18,583 nucleotides of DNA from UBA6544 sp049601975. Lineage in GTDB: Bacteria; Pseudomonadota; Alphaproteobacteria; UBA8366. Within the stretch, counting starts at the first letter, position 1. Each line of letters opens with the position of its first letter. Location of the stretch: contig JBMYRC010000079.1 in NCBI GenBank assembly GCA_049601975.1, positions 1 to 18,583 on the forward strand, in the 5' to 3' direction. The translations under genes were made by a program, and so were the position numbers. Of the stretch, positions 7,341-13,675 are shown piece after piece. The notes below the pieces were generated by a model. That model was not told the DNA's origin and searched no databases. It worked only from the letters and a program-made list of their open reading frames with translations.

Positions 7341-8663
7341 TTACACCGGCATGCGAATGCGCGCTCGCAGACCATCCTGAGGCGACGTGTCCAAGGTAAT
7401 ATCGCCGCCATGAGCGCGCGCGATGTCGCGTGCAATGGCGAGGCCGAGGCCGGTGCCGCCGGTTTCCCGATTGCGCGATTCCTCGACACGGTAAAACGGT
7501 CGAAAGACGTTCTGCCGCTCGGTCTCTGGAATGCCGGGCCCGTCATCGTCGACAGTGATTTCGATATCGTTCCGCCGCCGGCCGGCGCGTACCCAAATAT
7601 GATCTCCGTATTTCGACGCATTGGCGATGAGATTATCAATGCATCGCCCGAATGCCTTCCGTTTTAGTGGGAGGTTGATTTCATCTTCAATGTGAAGATC
7701 GATCGAAGTTCCATTACGCTGCCACGTAGCGACGCTTTCGACGATGACATCGGAGAGGTCCGTCTCTACGGCTTTTTCGTCGCCGTCGCCACGGGCGAAG
7801 GTCAGGTAGCCTTCGATCATCTGTTCCATTTCGGTCAGATCGGATTTCAAATCTTCGATCTCGGGCGAGTCGGGAACCATCGCCAGTTGCAGTTTCATCC
7901 GTGTTATCGGCGTGCGTAGATCGTGGCTGACCCCAGACAACATGTCCGTTCGCTGCCGGATTTGACGGTTGATACGCTCCCGCATGCGATTGAAGGCGGT
8001 GGCTGCGATGCGCACTTCAGTGGCGCCTTGGATGCGAAAATCCTGGCTCATCTCACCGCCCTTACCAAACGCGTCGGCGGCCTCCGCCAATCGCCGGATG
8101 GGGCGTACCTGGTTGCGCATGAAGATGGAGGCAACGGCGAAAAGTACCAAGGAGGTGCCGACCATCCAGAGAACAAAAATATAGGTGGTCGAGCTGAACA
8201 ACCGTTTGCCTGGCACGAAGATCGAAAGCACGCCGGATGACATCTGAATGTCAATGATCACACGTGTCTTGAAGGAAGACGTGTCCAGCATGAAGGGTCG
8301 CTGAACGCGTTCCTGGAGTGCATACGCCATGGTTGAATCGATAATACCGGTATAATCCGCTTTCTGGTTCGGCAGTATCTGGTTTGGGCGCAGAACGATT
8401 TGAAGGCCTTTATGATGGAGGGTTCGTGTAAAAAGCTCGGCTCTTTCCTTTGCCCCTAATCCTTCGCTCATTTCCTCTAGCACCCATGCGATGTCGCCGG
8501 CGATGGAACTGGCGAGGCGGCGCGTGATGGTGTCCCAGTGACGGTCAAAGAAGAACCATGTAGAGACGACCTGTAACAGAACCAATGGCGTAATGATGAT
8601 CATCAGCGAGCGACCAAATAGAGATTTTGGCAAAATGCGTTTGATCATTTGTCCGGGGCGCAT
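7341..8663 (-). CDS. EnvZ-type sensor histidine kinase
   Basis: A 440-residue membrane histidine kinase. A first membrane helix lies at about residues 17-38 (SLMIIITPLVLLQVVSTWFFF). A periplasmic sensor segment of roughly 115 residues follows, then a second helix at about 160-181, a HAMP linker (about 182-235), and a HisKA dimerisation domain with the phospho-acceptor His247 in SGVSHDLRTP. The ATP-binding domain shows the N-box NLIANASKYG (343-352), DDDGPGIP (372-379), the F-box FRPFYR and GGTGLGLAI (402-410). The start at 8663 follows the response-regulator stop by eight bases; an ATG at 8648 (MIKRILPKSLFGRS) is an equally good family start and neither has a clear ribosome-binding site. It probably phosphorylates the adjacent OmpR-type protein. 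The signal is unknown. Confidence 0.93.
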   Translation of the reverse strand: MRPGQMIKRILPKSLFGRSLMIIITPLVLLQVVSTWFFFDRHWDTITRRLASSIAGDIAWVLEEMSEGLGAKERAELFTRTLHHKGLQIVLRPNQILPNQKADYTGIIDSTMAYALQERVQRPFMLDTSSFKTRVIIDIQMSSGVLSIFVPGKRLFSSTTYIFVLWMVGTSLVLFAVASIFMRNQVRPIRRLAEAADAFGKGGEMSQDFRIQGATEVRIAATAFNRMRERINRQIRQRTDMLSGVSHDLRTPITRMKLQLAMVPDSPEIEDLKSDLTEMEQMIEGYLTFARGDGDEKAVETDLSDVIVESVATWQRNGTSIDLHIEDEINLPLKRKAFGRCIDNLIANASKYGDHIWVRAGRRRNDIEITVDDDGPGIPETERQNVFRPFYRVEESRNRETGGTGLGLAIARDIARAHGGDITLDTSPQDGLRARIRMPV

Positions 8664-8671
8664 GCGAATTA

Positions 8672-9358
8672 TTAGTCCGGTCGCAAGACATAACCGCGGC
8701 CCCGCACGGTCTGCAGATATTGTGGGACCCGCGGGTCGGCTTCGATTTTGCGGCGCAAGCGCGTTACCTGCACGTCGATGGCCCGCTCGCCGCCTTCGAT
8801 CGCGCAACGTTGGGTTAGTTCGTCCCGGCTCAAGATCGCACCCGGTTCCTCTGAGAGTGCGGACAATAGGCTGGCTTCGGCACTGGTTAAGCGCAACGGA
8901 TCGCCGTCAAGCGTCAAGGATTCACGCGTTGGATCGTATTCGACTCGGCCAAGGCTAATGCGCGCCGTCGGCACGGTGGTCTCCTCGGACCGGCGCAAAA
9001 TCATTCGAATTCGAAGCAATAATTCTCGCGGCTCGAACGGTTTGGCGAGGTAATCGTCGACACCCGCTTCCAATCCATCGATCCGGGCATCGACCTCGCC
9101 CATCGCGGTGAGCATCATGATCGGAACGCTATCGGAGGTGCGTAGGTATTTCGCGAAATCGAGGCCGCTTTCCCCCGGCATCATGCGGTCGAGGACGAGG
9201 AGATCGAACCGCAAGCCCGACATGCGTTGGCGGGCTTCCCCGGTTTCCGCTGCCACGGTGACGCGGAATCCATTGTCACTGAGGTATTTACGCAGCAGAT
9301 CACGCAAGCGTCGATCGTCGTCGATGACCAAGATATGCGGCGTGTTGTCCGTCAGCAT
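8672..9358 (-). CDS. OmpR/PhoB-family response regulator
   Basis: A cytoplasmic 228-residue transcription factor. The receiver domain has the acidic pair IDDD (residues 12-15), phospho-acceptor Asp57 in LVLDRMMPGESG, Thr84 in LTAMGE and Lys106 in AKPFEP. The winged-helix DNA-binding domain follows: LRLTSAEASLLSAL, ILSRDELTQRCA, RAIDVQVTRLRRKIEADP and the wing TVRGRGYVL. It sits between the MarR gene (45 bases upstream) and the histidine-kinase gene, and the three probably form one operon. In Rhodobacter capsulatus an analogous MarR-type/OmpR-type pair was named PetP/PetR; that this is the same system is inference from order only. Confidence 0.95.
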   Translation of the reverse strand: MLTDNTPHILVIDDDRRLRDLLRKYLSDNGFRVTVAAETGEARQRMSGLRFDLLVLDRMMPGESGLDFAKYLRTSDSVPIMMLTAMGEVDARIDGLEAGVDDYLAKPFEPRELLLRIRMILRRSEETTVPTARISLGRVEYDPTRESLTLDGDPLRLTSAEASLLSALSEEPGAILSRDELTQRCAIEGGERAIDVQVTRLRRKIEADPRVPQYLQTVRGRGYVLRPD

Positions 9359-9403
9359 CCGCCCGTCCGCTCCTTCTTTCTGTTCTCTCCGTTCCTGTGC
9401 CGT

Positions 9404-9901
9404 CTACTCAAAGCGTTGGCGATCATCATCGCTCGACATGACGCTGAGCAGGACCTTGCGAAACCCATCGACCGACGCAATTCCCGCCGCCGTATAAGCT
9501 CCGGCAATCCTTTGGCGTTGGTTTTCCGTCAAGCGTTCTTCCAGCATTTTCCCCATTTCGGTCAGACTCAACAACCGTTGTCGTCGATCGCGGGATCCTT
9601 GCGTCTGCTCGATAAAGCCCTCACGAATGAGTTGGCTGAGGACGCGGTTCAAGCTTTGTTTGGTGATTTTCAGGATGTCGAGAAGGGCCGATACGGTCAG
9701 ACCCGAGTTGCGGCCGACGAAATAAATGGCACGGTGGTGGGCGCGCCCGAAGCCGTACTCTGTCAAGATTTCGTCCGGACCCGAGGTGAAATCCCGATAG
9801 GCGAAGAACAGCATTTCAATTGCTTGGCGCAGAGATTCTTCGCTGAGGGCATCGGGATTACCCGGGTTGTCCAATTTATTCTTGGAATATACGTCAGTCA
9901 T
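9404..9901 (-). CDS. MarR-family transcriptional regulator
   Basis: A 165-residue protein from the ATG at 9901; an in-frame TTG at 9937 would add 12 residues into the control region and is not preferred. The winged-helix core is clear: LTEYGFGRAHHRAIYFVGRNSGLTVSALLDILKITKQSLNRVLSQLIREGFIEQ contains the recognition helix, and GSRDRRQRLLSLTEMGK is the wing with its DRR motif. MarR proteins bind palindromic operators as dimers and often repress divergent genes; two palindromes lie in the gap to ilvE. It is the first gene of the operon with the response regulator and kinase. Confidence 0.9.
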   Translation of the reverse strand: MTDVYSKNKLDNPGNPDALSEESLRQAIEMLFFAYRDFTSGPDEILTEYGFGRAHHRAIYFVGRNSGLTVSALLDILKITKQSLNRVLSQLIREGFIEQTQGSRDRRQRLLSLTEMGKMLEERLTENQRQRIAGAYTAAGIASVDGFRKVLLSVMSSDDDRQRFE

Positions 9902-10046
9902 GTTGACATATATGCCTTGAAATGCTAAGTCGCGCAACCTTGTTCGACATTAAGTGTCGTAATGACTAAGCGATAGATAATATCGCGAATGAAACTAAAG
10001 GCGCTGCGACATTATATTATCGCGGCACAGCGCAGGAGCGAGTGAG
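9902..10046. promoter_or_regulatory. Divergent MarR/ilvE control region with two interrupted palindromes
   Basis: In 145 bases there are two inverted repeats with 5-base spacers. CGACA-N5-TGTCG covers 9945-9959 and GCGATA-N5-TATCGC covers 9970-9986. A further copy of the half-site TATCGCG (9981-9987) recurs at 10018-10024, just ahead of the ilvE ribosome-binding site AGGAG (10033-10037). A TTGACA hexamer lies at 9903-9908, but no good -10 box follows at the right spacing. The palindromes have the size and position expected for a MarR dimer operator. Assignment to the adjacent MarR protein is inference. Confidence 0.5.
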
Positions 10047-10961
10047 ATGGATGATGAAGCCTTCGACGACCGTCCAGGAGTGATTTGGTTCGACGGGAAA
10101 ATGGTGCCGTGGAAAGAGGCAAATGTGCATGTCTTGAGCCATGCCATGCACTATGCGTCGGCTGTCTTTGAGGGTGAGCGCTGTTACGGTGGTGAGATTT
10201 TCGAACTCCGCCAACACACGGAACGGTTTTTCGAAAGCGCCCGGATCATGGATTTCGAGATTCCGTATACACTGGACGAAATTGATGCTGCCTGCGAGGG
10301 GTTGGTCAAGGAAAACGGCATCACGGACGGCTATCTACGTCCGATTGCTTGGCGAGGTGCCGGCATGATGGGTGTGTCGGCGCAGAAAGCCGGCATTCAC
10401 GTCGCGGTGGCCGCGTGGGATTGGCCCGCTTATTTCTCGCCGGAAGCTCGGATGCAGGGTATCCGTATGAAATGGGCGAAGTGGCGCCGCCCCGATCCGG
10501 CGACGATCCCCTGCAAGACCAAGGCAGCGGGGCTCTATATGATCTGCACGCTCTCGAAGCACGACGCGGAAGCCGAAGGCTTTGCCGATGCGTTGATGTT
10601 GGATTACCGCGGTTATATCGCGGAAGCGACCGGCGCCAATATTTTTATGCTGATGCCCGACGGTAAGCTGCACACGCCGGATCCGGATTGTTTCCTCGAC
10701 GGAATTACCAAGCGAACCGTCATGAAACTGGCAAAAGAGCGCGGCATTGAAGTCATCGAACGACATATCAAGCCGGAAGAGCTCTCGCAGGCGACGGAAG
10801 TGTTCCTTACGGGGACAGCGGTCGAAGTGACGCCGGTGTCCGAAATCGGTGATCATAAATTCACGCCGGGCGAGACCACCCGGCAGTTGATGAACGATTA
10901 CGACACGTTGGTGATGCGTCAGGAGAAGCGGACCGCTCTCGTTAGCACGAGCGCCGCGTAA
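10047..10961 (+). CDS. ilvE: Branched-chain amino acid aminotransferase (class IV PLP enzyme)
   Basis: Transfers the amino group between glutamate and the keto acids of leucine, isoleucine and valine; PLP-dependent and cytoplasmic. The 304-residue length is standard. Early class IV motifs are IWFDGKMVPWKEANVHVLSH, ASAVFEGERCY and the LRPIAWRG strand. The PLP lysine is probably Lys159 in KTKAAGLYM, and the cofactor-binding segment LDYRGYIAEATGANIFM and the GITKRTVMKLA motif follow. LTGTAVEVTPVSEI near residues 259-272 is typical of IlvE rather than of D-amino-acid transaminase. The start is supported by AGGAG nine bases upstream. The gene diverges from the MarR operon and ends in a good terminator. 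Confidence 0.95.
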   Translation: MDDEAFDDRPGVIWFDGKMVPWKEANVHVLSHAMHYASAVFEGERCYGGEIFELRQHTERFFESARIMDFEIPYTLDEIDAACEGLVKENGITDGYLRPIAWRGAGMMGVSAQKAGIHVAVAAWDWPAYFSPEARMQGIRMKWAKWRRPDPATIPCKTKAAGLYMICTLSKHDAEAEGFADALMLDYRGYIAEATGANIFMLMPDGKLHTPDPDCFLDGITKRTVMKLAKERGIEVIERHIKPEELSQATEVFLTGTAVEVTPVSEIGDHKFTPGETTRQLMNDYDTLVMRQEKRTALVSTSAA

Positions 10962-10975
10962 CCCTTTGGCGGAAA

Positions 10976-11005
10976 TGCGCCCCTCTCTGCGAGGGTGGGC
11001 TTTTT
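10976..11005 (+). terminator. Rho-independent terminator after ilvE
   Basis: About 15 bases after the ilvE stop a GC-rich stem (CCCTC pairing with GAGGG, extended outward across one bulge by C/GGGC) closes a short TCTGC loop. It is followed directly by TTTTT (11001-11005). The structure overlaps a GTG at 10995 that could otherwise be taken as the start of the next gene, which argues against that start. Confidence 0.75.
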
Positions 11006-11021
11006 CGTCATGGAGACAGAT

Positions 11022-11807
11022 ATGGCCGTCGACCGGCTGCGCATCCTGCATTTGACCGACCTGCATATGCGACAGGCCCTTGCGGGAACCGCCACTCAGA
11101 CGGAGCGGCTATCCCGAGATATTCCGAAATTGTTGGAACGCCTTGGCGACCGACTGTCCGAGTGGACGCCCGACGTCATTGTTATGACCGGCGATTTGCT
11201 GGACGTACCGGATGAGGTCGTCGACGAAAGCCTGTCTGAAAGCGCGCCGGACGCTTATGCGGAAGCGGTCGCGCAGGCGACGCTCGATTACCGTTGGATG
11301 CACGATTGGTTGGAGAGCACGGCGTTGGATTGGGTTGTTATTCCCGGGAACCACGATCATCGAGCGGCCTTTATCGATGTCTTCTCCACTACCTCACCCG
11401 ATACGGCGCGAGGAGGCTGGCGTTTTATCGGCTTTGACGATGCCCTCGACGAGCGTCGCACGCCCGTGCGGCCAAATTATGAACAGCGGCGATTTGATGC
11501 GGCTCTTGGCGGCGAAGAAGATCGGACACCGCAAATACATCTTCAGCATTATATTCTGCGACCGCGGCTTTATCGGCGAACGGCCTATAGCTATCAAGGT
11601 GATGCGGAGATAGCGGCGCGGGTGGATCGGAACCCTAAGGTTCGTGCCGTTCTCTCTGGGCACTACCATCCGGGCGCTTATACGCGCAGCGCGAACGACG
11701 TGACTTATTCGACCGGTCCTGCCTTTTGCGAGACACCGTTTCCGTTCCGGATCATGGACCTCGATGCCGGGCGGGTTCACGGCGTTTTCGATCATAGTAT
11801 CGACTAA
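11022..11807 (+). CDS. Calcineurin-like metallophosphoesterase
   Basis: A 261-residue protein with all motifs of the two-metal phosphoesterase fold in order: Asp13-x-His15 in LHLTDLHMR, Gly57-Asp58 in VMTGDLLD, Gly-Asn110-His111-Asp112 in VIPGNHDHR, His176 in LQHY, and Gly213-His214-x-His216 in LSGHYHPG. Such enzymes hydrolyse cyclic nucleotides, nucleotide sugars, lipids or other phosphoesters; nothing in the sequence fixes the substrate. No signal peptide or membrane helix is seen, so it is probably cytoplasmic. The ATG at 11022 has GGAGA at 11012-11016 and is preferred over GTG 10995 (inside the ilvE terminator) and ATG 11010. The selenoprotein-like gene follows 67 bases downstream on the same strand. 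Confidence 0.88.
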   Translation: MAVDRLRILHLTDLHMRQALAGTATQTERLSRDIPKLLERLGDRLSEWTPDVIVMTGDLLDVPDEVVDESLSESAPDAYAEAVAQATLDYRWMHDWLESTALDWVVIPGNHDHRAAFIDVFSTTSPDTARGGWRFIGFDDALDERRTPVRPNYEQRRFDAALGGEEDRTPQIHLQHYILRPRLYRRTAYSYQGDAEIAARVDRNPKVRAVLSGHYHPGAYTRSANDVTYSTGPAFCETPFPFRIMDLDAGRVHGVFDHSID

Positions 11808-11874
11808 AGTCTCTGGCCCGTTGCTAGCAAGCGACTACAATTTATACAATCCATCACAACGCAATGGAACGACC

Positions 11875-13158
11875 ATGGTTCGTATGAGCGACCTTGCTGG
11901 GGAAGAAAAGCAGCACCTCTTGCATTTGGAATGCCCCACTTTCGAGACTTCGTCTTTCGTCGATGGTCCGCCCTTGCGCGCGCGCCGCGTCGCGGTGATT
12001 TCGACGGCGGGCCTGCAATTGCGCGACGATAGGCCGTTTGCACGGGGGGATGCTGATTACCGAGTCTTCCATCGCGACACGCCGGCAGAAGACATCGTCA
12101 TGAGCCATATTTCGGTGAATTTTGACCGGACCGGTTATCAGCAAGACCTGAACGTGGTCTTCCCTATTGAACGATTGGGCGAAATGGCCACCGAAAAGAT
12201 CATCGGTTCCGTGGCCGACTATCATTACTCGTTCATGGGAGCGACCGATCCAGCCGAAATGGCGCCGCTGGTTCGCAAGATCGCCGGGTTTTTGAAAGAA
12301 GATCAGGTCAATGCGGTGCTTCTGGCACCGGTCTGACCGAATTGCACGCGTGCCGTGGGCGCGCTCGCACATTATCTGGAAGAAGCGGGACTGGCGACGA
12401 CGCAAATAAGCTTGGTGCGTCCACATACAGAGCGGATCCGTCCACCGCGCGCGTTGTGGGTATCGTTCGAATTGGGGCGGCCCTTCGGTGCGCCGGGTGA
12501 CCCAGCGTTTCAACGCCGGGTAATTGGTATGGCACTCGGCCTATTGGAGCGGAAAGATGGCCCTGTTCTCGAGGACTTCCCGGAGGACGCGCCCGCGAGC
12601 GCCGACACCGGGGACGGTTCGGGCTGGGTGTGCCCGGTGGCGCTCGGCGCTCCCGCCGGCGCGGATGCCGCGCCGGGCAGCATGGCCGAAGCCGTCGCCG
12701 CTGAAATGCACCAATTGCGCCCATGGTACGATATCGGATTAAAAGCGCGTAATGGCCGAACGACGGTCGGTTTGTCACGGATCGAGATTACCGACCTCGC
12801 GATGTTCATCACCGAATTTCTCGAACGGCCATGGCCTGAAAACCCACGCGAAGACGTCCAGTTGGTAGATACGCTAAAATATGCGACCGAGGATTTGAAA
12901 AGCTTCTATCTCGAAGCCGCCGCCGCGCAGCCCGGCCGCCAAGCCGACAGTGCCGCACTCGACAATTGGTTTTGGGATGAGACAACAGCCTCGACCGTCC
13001 TGTTCGCGCTTCGTCCCATTCTCATGGAAAGTGGCGATGAGTATGCCGCGAAGATCGGCGATAGAACGCTAATTCCAGCTGCTCAACGGGAACGTAAGGC
13101 GGCGGCGCTGCAATTTTCAGACGCCGCCGCGGACGAATCTAGTCGACAGCTGCCCTGA
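11875..13158 (+). CDS. Glycine/sarcosine/betaine/D-proline reductase selenoprotein B-family protein with in-frame TGA (selenocysteine)
   Basis: Two ORFs in the same frame, ending and resuming at TGA 12334-12336, form one 427-residue protein if the TGA encodes selenocysteine 154. The first half (MVRMSDLAG, RVAVISTAGLQL, VMSHISVNFDRTG, VVFPIERLGEMATE, HYSFMGA, VNAVLLAPV) and the part just after the TGA (PNCTRAVGALAHYLEEAGLATT, RPPRALWVSFELGRPFG) match the GrdB/PrdB-related family, in which this position is Sec or Cys. The result is a U-P-N-C motif, a UxxC redox pair. An Ala/Pro/Asp-rich linker (about 230-270) and a helical C-terminal part follow. Known clostridial relatives reduce glycine, betaine or D-proline; the substrate here is unknown. 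The start at ATG 11875 has GGA six bases upstream. The end overlaps the convergent RidA gene by 20 bases. Confidence 0.85.
12334..12369 (+). promoter_or_regulatory. Sec-encoding UGA with SECIS-like hairpin
   Basis: Directly 3' of the in-frame TGA (12334-12336) the mRNA can form a 7-pair stem, GCGUGCC (12348-12354) with GGCGCGC (12358-12364, one G-U pair), closed by a three-base GUG apex (12355-12357). An outer UGC/GCA stem (12343-12345 with 12367-12369) continues it across a 2x2 internal loop. Bacterial SECIS elements recognised by SelB lie just after UGA inside the coding region and carry an exposed G/GU in the apical loop. Here the apex begins 18 bases after the UGA, a fitting distance. The fold was made by eye. 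Confidence 0.65.
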
Positions 13159-13489
13159 CGATGATCTCGACCTTAAAGTCCGGATGCGCCAGAGGCACTT
13201 GTCCGCAGGCACGCGTTGGGGGATTGCTCGGATCAATCCAAGCATCCCAAACACCGTTCATTTCGCCGAATTTCGCCATGTCGTTGATCCAGATTTCCGC
13301 GCAGAGCAATTTGGACTTGTTTGAACCAACTTCAGCAAGGAGTCCGTCAATTTTAGCTAATACTTGTTGAGTTTGTGTTGCCATGTCGGCGTCGCGGTCA
13401 TCAGCCACAATACCAGCGAGATAAACCGTGTTGTTGTGAACCACTACTTGGCTCATGCGCGGGCCTGAATGTCGGCGCTCAATCGTCAT
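13139..13489 (-). CDS. RidA (YjgF/YER057c/UK114) family protein
   Basis: A 116-residue single-domain protein. RidA enzymes hydrolyse reactive enamine/imine intermediates released by PLP enzymes, protecting other PLP enzymes from damage. The key arginine is Arg93 in PPTRACGQVPLAHPD, with Cys95 and Glu108 (FKVEIIV) at the spacing of Arg105, Cys107 and Glu120 in E. coli RidA, so it is likely an active deaminase rather than one of the Arg-lacking subgroups. The N-terminal VVVHNNTVYLAGIVADD and TQTQQVLAKIDGLLAEVG are typical. The start at 13489 has AGAGGA upstream; a longer frame to 13597 lacks support. It converges on and overlaps the selenoprotein gene end. Confidence 0.9.
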   Translation of the reverse strand: MTIERRHSGPRMSQVVVHNNTVYLAGIVADDRDADMATQTQQVLAKIDGLLAEVGSNKSKLLCAEIWINDMAKFGEMNGVWDAWIDPSNPPTRACGQVPLAHPDFKVEIIVRAAVD

Positions 13490-13675
13490 TTTTAGAATTC
13501 CTCTAGTTGTTGTGTTGCGGGTCTCATTTTCGGTAATTTTTAGACATGCTCGAATGTTAACTAAATCTATACGAATTGGTGACTTTAATCTAACCACGGA
13601 TTGTTCTTGGTATCTGTCAAAGCTGATAAACCAAGGAAATGCGCCAAATTGAGATCTTAACGGGCGAACGAAAAA
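13490..13675. promoter_or_regulatory. AT-rich divergent region between ridA-like and GGDEF-EAL genes
   Basis: These 186 bases separate two divergent genes and are clearly AT-richer than the surrounding coding DNA, as expected for back-to-back promoters. The minus-strand ribosome-binding site AGAGGA of the RidA gene is at its left end. I could not assign convincing -35/-10 pairs. A TTAA at 13557 is not followed by a second TTAA at CtrA spacing. Confidence 0.35.

Noticed and set aside
8664..8807. A longer N-terminus for the histidine kinase starting at 8807
   Set aside because: It would be an Arg/Pro-rich stretch overlapping the end of the response-regulator gene by over 130 bases. The family begins near MIKRILPKSLFGRS.
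10995..11021. GTG 10995 or ATG 11010 as the start of the metallophosphoesterase
   Set aside because: The first lies in the ilvE terminator stem. GGAGA at 11012-11016 serves ATG 11022.
12308..12812. Minus-strand ORFs opposite the selenoprotein gene
   Set aside because: They are Arg/Pro/Ser-rich shadow frames of GC-rich coding DNA with no recognisable domain.
12355..13158. A separate gene starting at GTG 12355 downstream of a gene ending at 12336
   Set aside because: There is no ribosome-binding site, the gap is in frame, and the family homology runs through the TGA. The GTG also lies in the hairpin apex. One selenoprotein gene explains the data better.
13557..13571. A CtrA-type site (TTAA-N7-TTAA) ahead of the GGDEF-EAL gene
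   Set aside because: The second half reads TATA instead of TTAA, so the match is too weak to report.
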